From assembly GCA_963743945.1 (NCBI GenBank), contig CAVURO010000001.1:310001-374000 (forward strand): 64,000 bases of DNA, written 5' to 3'. Position 1 is the first letter of the stretch. Every line of letters begins with the position of its first letter. Positions 1 to 8,601 of this stretch are shown one piece after another. A program made the position numbers and the translations under genes. The DNA is from JACOTK01 sp963743945. Lineage in GTDB: Bacteria; Actinomycetota; Acidimicrobiia; Acidimicrobiales; CADCSY01. Under the pieces are notes generated by a model, which was not told the origin of the DNA, did not search any database, and saw only the letters and a list, made by a program, of their open reading frames with translations.

Positions 1-2
1 AC

Positions 3-2735
3 ATCCGTTCGAAGGTCAGTCAGGCCATCGCCGACGGCGCCTCACTCATCGTGTTGTCGGACCGCTATGCGAACACCGATCTGGCGCCGATCCCGTCGCT
101 GCTCCTCACCTCGGCCGTCCATCATCATCTGATCCGAGAGAAGACCCGGACCAAGGTCGGTCTCGTGGTCGAGGCCGGTGACGCACGCGAGGTGCACCAC
201 ATGGCGTTGCTCATCGGCTACGGCGCAGCGGCCGTCAACCCCTACCTCGCCTTCGAGACCATCGACGACCTCATCACCGAGGGCGTCATCGATGGCGTCA
301 CCCATCGCAAGGCACGCCGGAACTACATCAAGGCATGCGGCAAGGGTGTGTTGAAGGTGATGTCCAAGATGGGCATCTCGACCATCCCCTCCTACACCGG
401 CGCGCAGGTGTTCGAGGCGGTCGGTCTGGCGAACGAGGTCATCGACGAGTACTTCACCGGCACGGTCAGTCGTCTCGGTGGTGTCGGCCTGGAGGTCCTC
501 GCTGCGGAGGTCGCCACGCGTCACGCCATGGCGTGGCCCGACCGACCCAGCGAGCTGGCGCACCGCGACCTTCAGGTCGGCGGCGAGTACCAATGGCGCC
601 GTGAAGGCGAATACCACCTGTTCAACCCCGAGACGGTCTTTCGCCTGCAGCACTCCACCCGAACCAGGCGCTACGACATCTTCAAGGAATACACCGCTCT
701 GGTCGATGATCAATCAGCCAACCTCGCGACGCTCCGCGGCATGTTCCGCCTCAAGGAGGGGGAGCGACCGCCGGTGGCGATCGATGAGGTCGAGCCCGTC
801 TCGGCCATCGTGAAGCGCTTTTCGACAGGCGCCATGTCGTACGGGTCGATCTCGGCCGAGGCGCACGAGAACCTCGCGATCGCGATGAACCGCCTGGGTG
901 CCAAGTCCAACACCGGCGAGGGCGGTGAGGACGCCGACCGCTTCACCCCCGACGCCAATGGGGACTCGCGTCGCAGCGCCATCAAACAGGTTGCCTCCGG
1001 CCGTTTCGGTGTGACGAGCGAGTACCTCGTCAATGCCGATGACCTCCAGATCAAGATGGCCCAAGGCGCAAAGCCCGGCGAGGGAGGCCAGCTTCCCGGC
1101 CACAAGGTCTATCCGTGGATCGCCCGAACTCGTCACTCGACCACCGGCGTGGGGCTCATCTCCCCTCCCCCGCACCACGACATCTACTCCATCGAGGACC
1201 TCGCCCAGCTGATCCACGATCTCAAGAACGCCAACTCGAAGGCTCGCGTGCACGTCAAGCTCGTCGCCGAGGTCGGTGTCGGCACCGTGGCAGCGGGCGT
1301 TTCGAAGGCCCATGCCGACGTGGTATTGATCTCCGGTCACGACGGGGGCACCGGGGCGTCACCTCTCACCTCGCTCAAGCACGCCGGAGCCCCCTGGGAG
1401 CTCGGACTCGCCGAAACCCAACAGACCCTGTTGCTCAACGGCCTTCGCGACCGCATCGTCGTCCAGGTGGACGGCCAGCTGAAGACCGGCCGTGACGTCG
1501 TCATCGCCACCCTGCTCGGCGCCGAGGAGTTCGGCTTCGCCACCGCTCCGCTCGTGGTGTCGGGGTGCATCATGATGCGCGTGTGTCATCTCGACACCTG
1601 CCCGGTCGGTGTCGCGACCCAGAACCCGGAGTTGCGCAAGAAGTTCAGCGGCAAGCCCGAGTTCGTCGTGACCTTCTTCGAGTACATCGCCGAGGAGGTC
1701 CGTGAGCTCCTTGCGGCCCTCGGCTTTCGCTCGATCGAGGAGGCGATCGGTCATGTCGAGATGATCGACACGATCGAGGCGATCGAGCACTGGAAGGCGA
1801 AGGGGCTCGACCTCTCCCCCATCCTCCATCAGCCTGCGTTGGCCGAGGGTGCATCGCTGCACTGCACCGCCACGCAGGACCACGGCCTGGACAGAGCGCT
1901 TGACAACGAGTTGATCGAACGATGCATGCCGGCACTGGAACGCGGCGAGGGCGTCTCGTTCGCCACCACGGTACGGAATGTGAATCGAACGGTCGGAACG
2001 ATGCTCGGCTCGGAGCTCACCCGCCGACACGGCCGTGACGGCCTTGCCGACGACACCATCGCGATCGACTTCACCGGCTCGGCCGGACAGAGCTTCGGTG
2101 CCTTCCTCCCGCGGGGCATCACCCTGCGACTCGCCGGTGACGCGAACGACTACCTGGGCAAGGGTTTGTCCGGTGGACGTCTGATCGTGGCGCCCCACCC
2201 GACATCACCCCTGATCGCCGAGGACAACATCATCGCCGGCAACGTCATCCTCTACGGCGCGACCGGCGGCGAGGTCTTCCTCCGCGGCATGGTGGGCGAA
2301 CGCTTCGGCGTGCGCAACTCCGGGGCGACCGCGGTCGTGGAGGGCGTGGGTGATCACGCCTGTGAGTACATGACCGGCGGACGAGTCGTCGTGCTGGGAC
2401 CGACGGGACGGAACTTCGGCGCAGGCATGTCAGGTGGCGTCGCGTTCGTCCACGACCCGACGGGAACCTTCGCCGAGCGGGTCAACACGGAGATGGTCGA
2501 TCTCGATGACCTCGATGCCGATGACTGCTCCTGGCTGAAGGCGATCATCGAGCGGCATGGCGCCGAGACGGGCTCGGCCGTGGCCGAGCGCCTGCTCGAC
2601 GCCTGGATCGAGTCGATCGAGCATTTCGTCAAGGTCATGCCCAGGGACTACAAGAGGGTGTTGGCAGCAGCAGCAGAGGCCGAGGAGCAGGGCGTGCCGG
2701 TGGAAGAAGCGATCATGGCGGCATCTCGTGGGTGA
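3..2735 (+). CDS. gltB: glutamate synthase (NADPH) large subunit, 5'-truncated by window edge
   Basis: Large subunit of glutamate synthase, which converts glutamine plus 2-oxoglutarate to two glutamates. The frame is open from base 3, so about 910 C-terminal residues of a roughly 1500-residue family are present; the N-terminal glutaminase domain lies outside. Visible are the FMN-barrel segment (GAMSYGSIS, then SNTGEGGED), the 3Fe-4S cysteines C-X5-C-X4-C at bases 1566-1601 (CIMMRVCHLDTC), and the C-terminal GXGXG beta-helix (GNVILYGATGGEVFLRG). The stop overlaps the GTG start of gltD by 8 nt, so the two are translationally coupled. Identification is secure; only the 5' end and promoter are missing. 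Confidence 0.97.
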   Translation: MRSKVSQAIADGASLIVLSDRYANTDLAPIPSLLLTSAVHHHLIREKTRTKVGLVVEAGDAREVHHMALLIGYGAAAVNPYLAFETIDDLITEGVIDGVTHRKARRNYIKACGKGVLKVMSKMGISTIPSYTGAQVFEAVGLANEVIDEYFTGTVSRLGGVGLEVLAAEVATRHAMAWPDRPSELAHRDLQVGGEYQWRREGEYHLFNPETVFRLQHSTRTRRYDIFKEYTALVDDQSANLATLRGMFRLKEGERPPVAIDEVEPVSAIVKRFSTGAMSYGSISAEAHENLAIAMNRLGAKSNTGEGGEDADRFTPDANGDSRRSAIKQVASGRFGVTSEYLVNADDLQIKMAQGAKPGEGGQLPGHKVYPWIARTRHSTTGVGLISPPPHHDIYSIEDLAQLIHDLKNANSKARVHVKLVAEVGVGTVAAGVSKAHADVVLISGHDGGTGASPLTSLKHAGAPWELGLAETQQTLLLNGLRDRIVVQVDGQLKTGRDVVIATLLGAEEFGFATAPLVVSGCIMMRVCHLDTCPVGVATQNPELRKKFSGKPEFVVTFFEYIAEEVRELLAALGFRSIEEAIGHVEMIDTIEAIEHWKAKGLDLSPILHQPALAEGASLHCTATQDHGLDRALDNELIERCMPALERGEGVSFATTVRNVNRTVGTMLGSELTRRHGRDGLADDTIAIDFTGSAGQSFGAFLPRGITLRLAGDANDYLGKGLSGGRLIVAPHPTSPLIAEDNIIAGNVILYGATGGEVFLRGMVGERFGVRNSGATAVVEGVGDHACEYMTGGRVVVLGPTGRNFGAGMSGGVAFVHDPTGTFAERVNTEMVDLDDLDADDCSWLKAIIERHGAETGSAVAERLLDAWIESIEHFVKVMPRDYKRVLAAAAEAEEQGVPVEEAIMAASRG

Positions 2736-4173
2736 CGCGTCGGGTTTCCTCAAGCACGGACGGGAGACGCCACATCGGCGGAGCGTTGCGGTACGTCTGC
2801 GCGACTGGAAGGAGGTCTACGAGCCCTTCGATCGCGATCGGCTCGAGGCCCAGGCCAGTCGGTGCATGGACTGCGGCATTCCGTTCTGCCACAACGGCTG
2901 CCCCCTGGGCAACCTCATCCCCGAGTGGAACGACCTCACCTACAGGGACGAGTGGCATGCCGCCATCGAGCGCCTGCATGCGACCAACAACTTCCCCGAG
3001 TTCACCGGGCGCCTGTGCCCGGCGCCCTGTGAGGCGGCATGCGTGCTCGGCATCAATGAGGACCCGGTCACCATCAAACAGGTCGAGGTCTCCATCATCG
3101 ACCGGGCGTTCGAGGAGGGATGGGTCGTCCCCGTCCCTCCCAGTCGCTCCACGGGCAAGCACGTCGCCGTCGTGGGCTCAGGCCCTGCCGGACTCGCCGC
3201 CGCCCAACAGCTCACCCGCGCCGGTCACACGGTCGTGGTCTTCGAACGAGCCGACCGCATCGGTGGTCTCCTGCGCTATGGCATCCCCGAGTTCAAGATG
3301 GAGAAGCGTGTCCTCGACCGGCGACTCGACCAGATGCGCGCCGAGGGAACCGAGTTTCAGGCCGGCGTCGATGTGGGCGTCGACCTCACCGTCGACGAGT
3401 TGCGGAGCCGCTTCGACGCAATCGTCCTGTGCATCGGCTCCACGATCGCCCGAGACCTTCCGATCCCAGGTCGCGAGCTCAGGGGCATCGAACAGGCGAT
3501 GACGTATCTGCCGATGTCCAACCACGTGCAGGAGGGTGACCTCGCCGAGCCAGGGATCAGCGCAGCGGGAAAGCACGTCGTGATCATCGGTGGTGGAGAC
3601 ACCGGGGCCGACTGCCTCGGAACGGCACTGCGCCAGGGCGCCACCGAGGTCCACCAATTCGAGATCATGCCCCGGCCCCCCGATCAGCGTGCCGAGGCCA
3701 CGCCGTGGCCACTGTGGCCCTTGATGTTCCGCACGTCCTCGGCGCATGAGGAGGGAGGCGTCCGCGTGTTCGCCGTCAACACGGAGTGCTTCCTCGGTGA
3801 CGATCAGGGCAACGTGACGGCTCTTCGTGCCCATGAGGTGCGCCAGGAGACCGTGGACGGCCGGCCGACCTTTGCGAAGGTGGACGGCAGCGACTTCGAC
3901 CTGCCCTGTGACCTGGTGTTGCTCGCCATGGGCTTCACCGGCCCACAGACCGATGGCCTCCTCGACCGTCTCGGCGTCGAACTCAACGCTCGTGGCAACG
4001 TGACTCGTGACCAGCGGTGGGCCACCAACGTCGAGAACGTCTTCGTCTGCGGTGACGCAGGCCGGGGCCAGAGCCTGATCGTGTGGGCGATCGCCGAGGG
4101 GCGAGCCGCCGCCGCCGCCGTCGACCATCACCTCATGGGCCACACCGATCTACCCGCCCCCATCAATCCGTAA
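2728..4173 (+). CDS. gltD: glutamate synthase (NADPH) small subunit
   Basis: FAD/NADPH electron-input subunit of glutamate synthase, 481 aa, the usual length. Two N-terminal cysteine clusters for 4Fe-4S centres are visible (C46, C49, C54, C58; then C97, C101, C105). The FAD-binding GSGPAG is at residues 150-155 and the second nucleotide-binding GGGDTG at 288-293. The GTG at 2728 was chosen because it yields the family-typical N-terminus GDASGFLKHGRE and overlaps the gltB stop; the frame stays open further upstream, but that part shows no family similarity. It forms an operon with gltB and is followed by a convergent gene. Confidence 0.96.
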   Translation: MGDASGFLKHGRETPHRRSVAVRLRDWKEVYEPFDRDRLEAQASRCMDCGIPFCHNGCPLGNLIPEWNDLTYRDEWHAAIERLHATNNFPEFTGRLCPAPCEAACVLGINEDPVTIKQVEVSIIDRAFEEGWVVPVPPSRSTGKHVAVVGSGPAGLAAAQQLTRAGHTVVVFERADRIGGLLRYGIPEFKMEKRVLDRRLDQMRAEGTEFQAGVDVGVDLTVDELRSRFDAIVLCIGSTIARDLPIPGRELRGIEQAMTYLPMSNHVQEGDLAEPGISAAGKHVVIIGGGDTGADCLGTALRQGATEVHQFEIMPRPPDQRAEATPWPLWPLMFRTSSAHEEGGVRVFAVNTECFLGDDQGNVTALRAHEVRQETVDGRPTFAKVDGSDFDLPCDLVLLAMGFTGPQTDGLLDRLGVELNARGNVTRDQRWATNVENVFVCGDAGRGQSLIVWAIAEGRAAAAAVDHHLMGHTDLPAPINP

Positions 4174-4221
4174 GGTGTTTCGCCAGGCCTGTTCGGCCGC
4201 AACGGAGGGGACAGAACCTCT

Positions 4222-6132
4222 TCAGTCGGCGGCGATGCGGCGGCAACCGACAAGCGAGCTTTCACCCGCCGCGGCGTTGATGCCGTAGGCACAGAGCGTC
4301 TGACCCGGTGACCCCGGAACGAGGGCGTCGAAGCCGTGATTGGGCCCGAACGCGGGGAACGCCCCTGCCAGGTCAGCTCTTGGCGCCGCCGCGGTCGTGA
4401 TGCCCACGCCCTGCCCATCGAGGTAGAAGTGGACGTCGATCGGTGGGCCCACATCGGGATCGATCGCCCAGCCGCTCACTCGCACCCCGTCAGGGGTCGC
4501 GACGGCTGAATCGAGACTGCCCATCGGGTCATTGCTGACGACGACCCACCGGCACCCGATCATGCCGTTCTCCCCCTTGCTCACGTTGATGGCGTAGGCG
4601 CAGACCGTGTGAAACCCCGGACCCGCGGGTACCGCGGTGTCGAAGCCGTGAGCCGGCCCGGCATTGGCCTTGGCCGCTGCAACGTCCAGCCGCTCCACGC
4701 CGGCGTTCGTCGCCGCCACCAACCGTCCGTCGAGATAGACATGAACGCCGATGGGCTCCGTCGTCTCCGGGTCGATTGACCACCCCGCGAGCCGGAACCC
4801 CCCCGGTGCGCTCGTGGCCGCGTCGACCGAGCCGTAGGGGTTCCAGGCAACCAGCCCCACCCGACAGCCGAGGAAGCTGTTCCCCCCGAAGGCCTTGTTG
4901 ATCGCATAGAGGCACACGTTGTGCCAGCCGCCCTGCGCCGGGGCCACCACCTCGAAGCCGCGGCTCGACGTCGTCCCGAAGGCACTCCCGACGTCGGCGC
5001 GCTCGATGCCGCTGACCGAGGATGCCACGAGCACGTCGTCGACGTAGGCATGAACGGTCAGGGGCTCCGTGGTGTCGGGGTCGAGCGACCAGCCCCTCAC
5101 TCGCAGCCCGCCCACGACGTCCTGAATCTCATCAACCGCACCGAACGGCGAGCCATCGGGCATGCTCAGATCGCTCCCCGACCCGAGGACGGGCTTGATC
5201 CGCAAGGTGCGGGCCCCACCGTTCTCGTAGCCGATCCTGGGTGACGTCCAGGCATGGAAGCCGAGCTGCAGGTTGCCCTTCACGTCGAGGAACGGCGCTG
5301 CTCCGCCCGGGCCTGCTGCGTCTCCCGATGACGCCAGCAGGGCCGAGGTGCGGGGCTTGGTGCAGGGCCCCATCACCGACTCGCACACGGCGTAACCGAT
5401 GCCGTACCTGCTCGTGTTCCAGTCGGACGCGGAATAGAACAACAGGTACCGGCCCTGGTGCAGGATCATCGCCGGATTCTCGACCAGCGGGCGCTCCCAG
5501 GACTGATCACGTTGGATGAGCTGACTGCGAGGACCCGTGAGCGACAGGCCATCGGCGGTGAGACGTTGCACCCAGATTCGGGTCTCCTCGCCATTGGGGT
5601 CACCTTCGCTCTTCCAGGTCAGCCAGGCGGTGCCGTCGGTGTCGATGAACGGGCTCGGATCGATGGACCCGTTGAGCTCGATCTGACAGACCAGCGGCAC
5701 CGGTGTGGAGTCCTGGAACGGCCCGACGGGCCCCGATGCGGTCGCGACCGAGATGCACTGCTTGCCCGACGCGACATGTGGGGCGGTGTAGTACAGCCTC
5801 CAGCCACTCGACAGCTTCACAACCCCGGGTGCCCAGAGATCGCGTACCGTCGACCACGACGCCACATTGCCCAGCGCGTCACCGGCATGGGTCCAGGTGC
5901 GCAGGTCGGTGGAGGTGAGAACCGGAATCTTCTGAACGGGGATGCCGGGCGCCCCCGTGATCGTCCCGTAGGCGTAGTAGGTGTCGCCATCTCGGACGAT
6001 GGTCGGATCGGGAAAATCGGTCGTCCAGATCCGACCCGACGCATCCGCCGACGGCGCGCCCGGGAAGACCTGCAGCAACAGGAGCGCCGGTAGGGTCGCC
6101 AGGACGGCTCGCGCCCACAACCGCTGCCCCAT
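4222..6132 (-). CDS. secreted GH43-like glycoside hydrolase with three C-terminal repeats
   Basis: A 636-aa predicted exported protein. After a signal peptide (RAVLATLPALLLLQVFPGAPSADA) comes a five-bladed-propeller glycosidase of the GH43/GH32 type. The N-terminal FPDPTIVRDGDTYYAYGT holds the likely catalytic Asp, IDPSPFIDTDG the modulating Asp, and VENPAMI aligns with the acid Glu motif. Residues from about 330 to the end are three approximately 100-aa repeats, each with GW-S/A-I/L-DP, a V/F-Y-V/L-D-G/D strand, HGF/RGF and a C-x-YxIN...GC pair. Such repeats look like cell-surface or carbohydrate-binding beta modules. Substrate is unknown, though arabinan- or xylan-type sugars are typical of the family. 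ATG 6132 was chosen for the signal peptide; ATG 6201 is an alternative. Confidence 0.8.
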   Translation of the reverse strand: MGQRLWARAVLATLPALLLLQVFPGAPSADASGRIWTTDFPDPTIVRDGDTYYAYGTITGAPGIPVQKIPVLTSTDLRTWTHAGDALGNVASWSTVRDLWAPGVVKLSSGWRLYYTAPHVASGKQCISVATASGPVGPFQDSTPVPLVCQIELNGSIDPSPFIDTDGTAWLTWKSEGDPNGEETRIWVQRLTADGLSLTGPRSQLIQRDQSWERPLVENPAMILHQGRYLLFYSASDWNTSRYGIGYAVCESVMGPCTKPRTSALLASSGDAAGPGGAAPFLDVKGNLQLGFHAWTSPRIGYENGGARTLRIKPVLGSGSDLSMPDGSPFGAVDEIQDVVGGLRVRGWSLDPDTTEPLTVHAYVDDVLVASSVSGIERADVGSAFGTTSSRGFEVVAPAQGGWHNVCLYAINKAFGGNSFLGCRVGLVAWNPYGSVDAATSAPGGFRLAGWSIDPETTEPIGVHVYLDGRLVAATNAGVERLDVAAAKANAGPAHGFDTAVPAGPGFHTVCAYAINVSKGENGMIGCRWVVVSNDPMGSLDSAVATPDGVRVSGWAIDPDVGPPIDVHFYLDGQGVGITTAAAPRADLAGAFPAFGPNHGFDALVPGSPGQTLCAYGINAAAGESSLVGCRRIAAD

Positions 6133-6262
6133 GTCCCGTCGCCGCGTCGGCTCCCGCCACTGCCTCTGTCGTCGTGTCCCCACGCCCGCCCCTGTTGTCA
6201 TCTCGATAGGTCCCAGGTCCAATCGGCAGTCGGGTTGGTGGATCAAGTATCGCGCGCCGCTC

Positions 6263-7030
6263 TCATCGTCCGCGGTCGCCATCCCAGACCTCGACGTGCA
6301 GACGGCCGGTGAGATTCCACCCACGCTCCAGAACCGGACCCGCCAGGTCACGCAGTCCGCGGGCCAGCGTGGCGGCGGTCGTGGCCTCGGGCATGATCCA
6401 GACCGGAGCGAGGTCGAATCGGTCGACAAGGGCCTGCACCTCGTCGAGGTCGCCCGGCCGCTCGACCACGAACTTGAAGATGGCCTTCCCGCATGCCCGC
6501 AGGGCGGCCAAGGCTTCGGGGGCGATGCGACGATCGATGGGCACGCCGCTGTTCGCCAACTTCGGCGACACGTTGAGCCGGTCGACCGATTTGAGGAGCT
6601 CCGACGTCGGCGTGACGGTGCCGTTGGTCTCGATCTCCACCACCAGGCCTCGCCTCCGGCACTCGCTCAATAGACCGGCCAGACGTCGCTGCTGCAGCAA
6701 CGGCTCGCCCCCCGTGACCACCAGCCGCCCCACCTTCATCGCCTCGACCTGTTCCAGGATCGCAGGGACAGGCACGCTGCGCAGTTCGACCACCGGGTCG
6801 AAGCGGTCCCAGTCCCAGGTGTAGGGGGTATCGCACCATGCGCAGGTGAGGTTGCAGCGACCGAGGCGGACGAATCCAGCCCGCTCACCGATCGACGGCC
6901 CCTCCCCCTGAAAGGTCGGTCCGAAGATCTCGGCCACAACCAGCTCGTCGCCGGTGAGGCGTCCGGAATCCAATGGATCGGAAGCCGAGGGATCGAATGG
7001 GTCGGAATCCGAGGGATCGAGCTCGGTCAA
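6263..7030 (-). CDS. queE: 7-carboxy-7-deazaguanine synthase (radical SAM)
   Basis: Radical SAM enzyme of the queuosine/preQ0 pathway, making 7-carboxy-7-deazaguanine from QueD's product. The core starts VAEIFGPTFQGEGPSIGE and carries the cluster motif C-X3-C-X2-C (RCNLTCAWCDTPYTWDW), followed by a GGEPLLQ SAM-binding stretch and ETNGT. There is no ATG near the start. A TTG at 7030 gives 255 aa with a low-complexity Asp/Ser/Pro leader; GTG at 6937 gives 224 aa beginning directly at VAEIFG, which is closer to the family's usual N-terminus. The leader region consists of tandem duplications (6972-7019 and 7022-7055). Last gene of the queF-C-D-E operon. Confidence 0.9.
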   Translation of the reverse strand: MTELDPSDSDPFDPSASDPLDSGRLTGDELVVAEIFGPTFQGEGPSIGERAGFVRLGRCNLTCAWCDTPYTWDWDRFDPVVELRSVPVPAILEQVEAMKVGRLVVTGGEPLLQQRRLAGLLSECRRRGLVVEIETNGTVTPTSELLKSVDRLNVSPKLANSGVPIDRRIAPEALAALRACGKAIFKFVVERPGDLDEVQALVDRFDLAPVWIMPEATTAATLARGLRDLAGPVLERGWNLTGRLHVEVWDGDRGR

Positions 7031-7043
7031 GGTCGGTACTCGG

Positions 7044-7412
7044 TCAAGGTCGGTACTCGGCCCAGGTTCGAGGGGTCTCGCTGACGCGCACGGCGACCAC
7101 CTTCGATGCAACGGATTCCGGCAGACTCGACACACACCAGCGGTGCAGCTCACGGGCGAGGGCCTCGGCGGACGGCGGACCGGTCAGGACGTCGTTGAGA
7201 TGGCGATGGTCGAGCTCGTCGTCAATGTGGTTCCTGAGTCCGTCGAAACTGCGGTAGTCCACGACGAAGCCGAACCCGTCGAGCTCCATCGACTCGGCAA
7301 CGACTTCCACCTCGTAGTTGTGTCCGTGCAGTCGGGCACACGGGTGGCCCTCGGCAAGCCCCTCCAGGATGTGGGAGGCCGAGAACGAGAACCGCTTCGT
7401 GATGGAGAACAT
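7044..7412 (-). CDS. queD: 6-carboxy-5,6,7,8-tetrahydropterin synthase
   Basis: QueD/PTPS-family enzyme of 122 aa that converts dihydroneopterin triphosphate to carboxytetrahydropterin. Zinc-ligand histidines are seen in FSASHIL and LHGHNYEV. The stretch VVDYRSFDGLRNHIDDELDHRHLND carries the family's catalytic and structural residues, and the C-terminal region has SETPRTWAEY. ATG 7412 begins one base after the queC stop, so the two are co-transcribed. Its stop codon lies inside the second copy of a 17-bp duplication (7022-7055). Confidence 0.95.
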   Translation of the reverse strand: MFSITKRFSFSASHILEGLAEGHPCARLHGHNYEVEVVAESMELDGFGFVVDYRSFDGLRNHIDDELDHRHLNDVLTGPPSAEALARELHRWCVSSLPESVASKVVAVRVSETPRTWAEYRP

Positions 7413-7413
7413 C

Positions 7414-8130
7414 TCAGCCCCGATTTTCTTGAGCGGCCCTTGCGTACGCGGTGGGATCGATGACGCCGGCATCACGAAACGCCTCACGCCGCTCCACGCA
7501 GGTGCCGCAGGTCCCGCAGTGTCGGTCACCGCCGCGGTAGCAGGACCATGTTGCCGCAAGGTCGACGCCGAGCTCGGCCCCAAGGCGGACGATGTCCGCC
7601 TTGGTCGATGCCAGGAATGGAGCCTCGATCCGCAGATCCGGATGTGCAAACCCCTCGTTCGCCAAACGGGCCTGCTGCTCGAACGCGGTGATGAACGCGG
7701 GCCGGCAGTCCGGGTAGATGGGATGATCGCCGGCGTGCACGGCGATCGCCACGGTGTCGGCGCCGATCGCCACCGCCAGCCCGGTGGCCACCGACAGGAA
7801 GATGGCATTCCGATTCGGCACCACCGTCACACGCATCGACTCGTCGCGGTAGTGCCCGTCGGGAACATCGATGGTCCTGTCGGTCAACGCCGAGCCGGTG
7901 AGCACCGACGCGAGGGCACTCAGGTCGACGAGGTGGTGACGAGCGTCGAGGTGATGGGCGGCGTGCACGGCAAAGGCGAGCTCCCGGTCGTGTCGTTGGC
8001 CGTAGTCGAACGAGATCACCGTCATCGCCGTCCCCCGACTCGCCAGAAGGTGCGCCATGACGATGCTGTCGAGTCCACCGGAGACCACGGCGACCGTGGA
8101 TCCGGACCCACAGCCGGCGCCGGTGGCCAC
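7414..8130 (-). CDS. queC: 7-cyano-7-deazaguanine (preQ0) synthase
   Basis: ATP-dependent preQ0 synthase, 238 aa. The N-terminal PP-loop SGGLDS is at residues 18-23. A C-terminal zinc site is visible as C-x8-C-x2-C-x2-C (WSCYRGGDRHCGTCGTC). DYGQRH and VVPNRNAIFLS are family signatures. Translation starts with GTG 8130 immediately after the TGA of queF, indicating coupling. Product feeds QueF or, through other enzymes, deazaguanine modification. Confidence 0.96.
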   Translation of the reverse strand: MATGAGCGSGSTVAVVSGGLDSIVMAHLLASRGTAMTVISFDYGQRHDRELAFAVHAAHHLDARHHLVDLSALASVLTGSALTDRTIDVPDGHYRDESMRVTVVPNRNAIFLSVATGLAVAIGADTVAIAVHAGDHPIYPDCRPAFITAFEQQARLANEGFAHPDLRIEAPFLASTKADIVRLGAELGVDLAATWSCYRGGDRHCGTCGTCVERREAFRDAGVIDPTAYARAAQENRG

Positions 8131-8517
8131 TCAGCTGCCCAACTCGGCAGTCGCCTCGGTGACGATGCCGCCGCGAACGTGCTGCGTGAGCACCACCCGG
8201 ACCGAACGGGGACTCGCCGCGCGCATGACCTCGGCGGCAATCTCGCCGGCGATGGCCTCGGCAAAGGCAGCCCGATCACGAAACGACCACAGGTAGAGCT
8301 TGAGCGACTTGGACTCGATGCAGTGTCCCGCCGGGTGGTAGTCGATCTCCAATGACGAGATGTCGGGCTGGCCGGTCACCGGACACAGCGACGTCAACTC
8401 GTCCGTGAGAAAGCGCACCCGATTGCAGTGCGGCGGCGTGGGAAAGCACTCGAGGTGATCGAGGGGACCCCGAGCCTCACGACCCAACACCGACAACTGC
8501 TCTTTGGCCTCTGCCAT
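8131..8517 (-). CDS. queF: preQ0 reductase (NADPH-dependent nitrile reductase)
   Basis: Short (128 aa) single-domain QueF of the YkvM type, which reduces preQ0 to preQ1 for queuosine tRNA modification. The catalytic Cys is in LTSLCPVTGQPD, and the E-SKSLKLYLWSFRD segment matches the NADPH/substrate-binding motif. It is the first gene of the que operon; its presence suggests the pathway makes queuosine rather than archaeosine or a preQ0-derived DNA modification. ATG 8517 lies 84 bp from the divergent DUF255 gene. No folE is present in this window. Confidence 0.95.
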   Translation of the reverse strand: MAEAKEQLSVLGREARGPLDHLECFPTPPHCNRVRFLTDELTSLCPVTGQPDISSLEIDYHPAGHCIESKSLKLYLWSFRDRAAFAEAIAGEIAAEVMRAASPRSVRVVLTQHVRGGIVTEATAELGS

Positions 8518-8601
8518 CACCGCTCCCGCAACCGTGTGGTGGAGGCACCTCCTCCAGGTCCGCATCGTACTTCCTGACCTGTTGGCATAACCTCGACGAT
8601 C

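Noticed and set aside
2557..2727. N-terminal extension of GltD
   Set aside because: The frame is open but overlaps the gltB C-terminus and is unlike GltD; GTG 2728 gives the family N-terminus.
4222..6429. Start of the GH43-like gene at 6429
   Set aside because: That start would overlap queE and place the signal peptide about 100 residues inside the protein.
7044..7153. queE start at ATG 7153
   Set aside because: It would overlap the queD coding region by over 100 bp and add a Cys/Arg-rich leader unlike QueE.
6263..8131. que genes as a DNA 7-deazaguanine modification (Dpd-type) system
   Set aside because: QueF is present and no dpd or tgt-like DNA-modifying genes are nearby, so tRNA queuosine synthesis is simpler.
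8518..8601. preQ1 riboswitch before queF
   Set aside because: The short divergent gap has no recognisable preQ1 aptamer, only a near-palindromic GGAGGCACCTCC.
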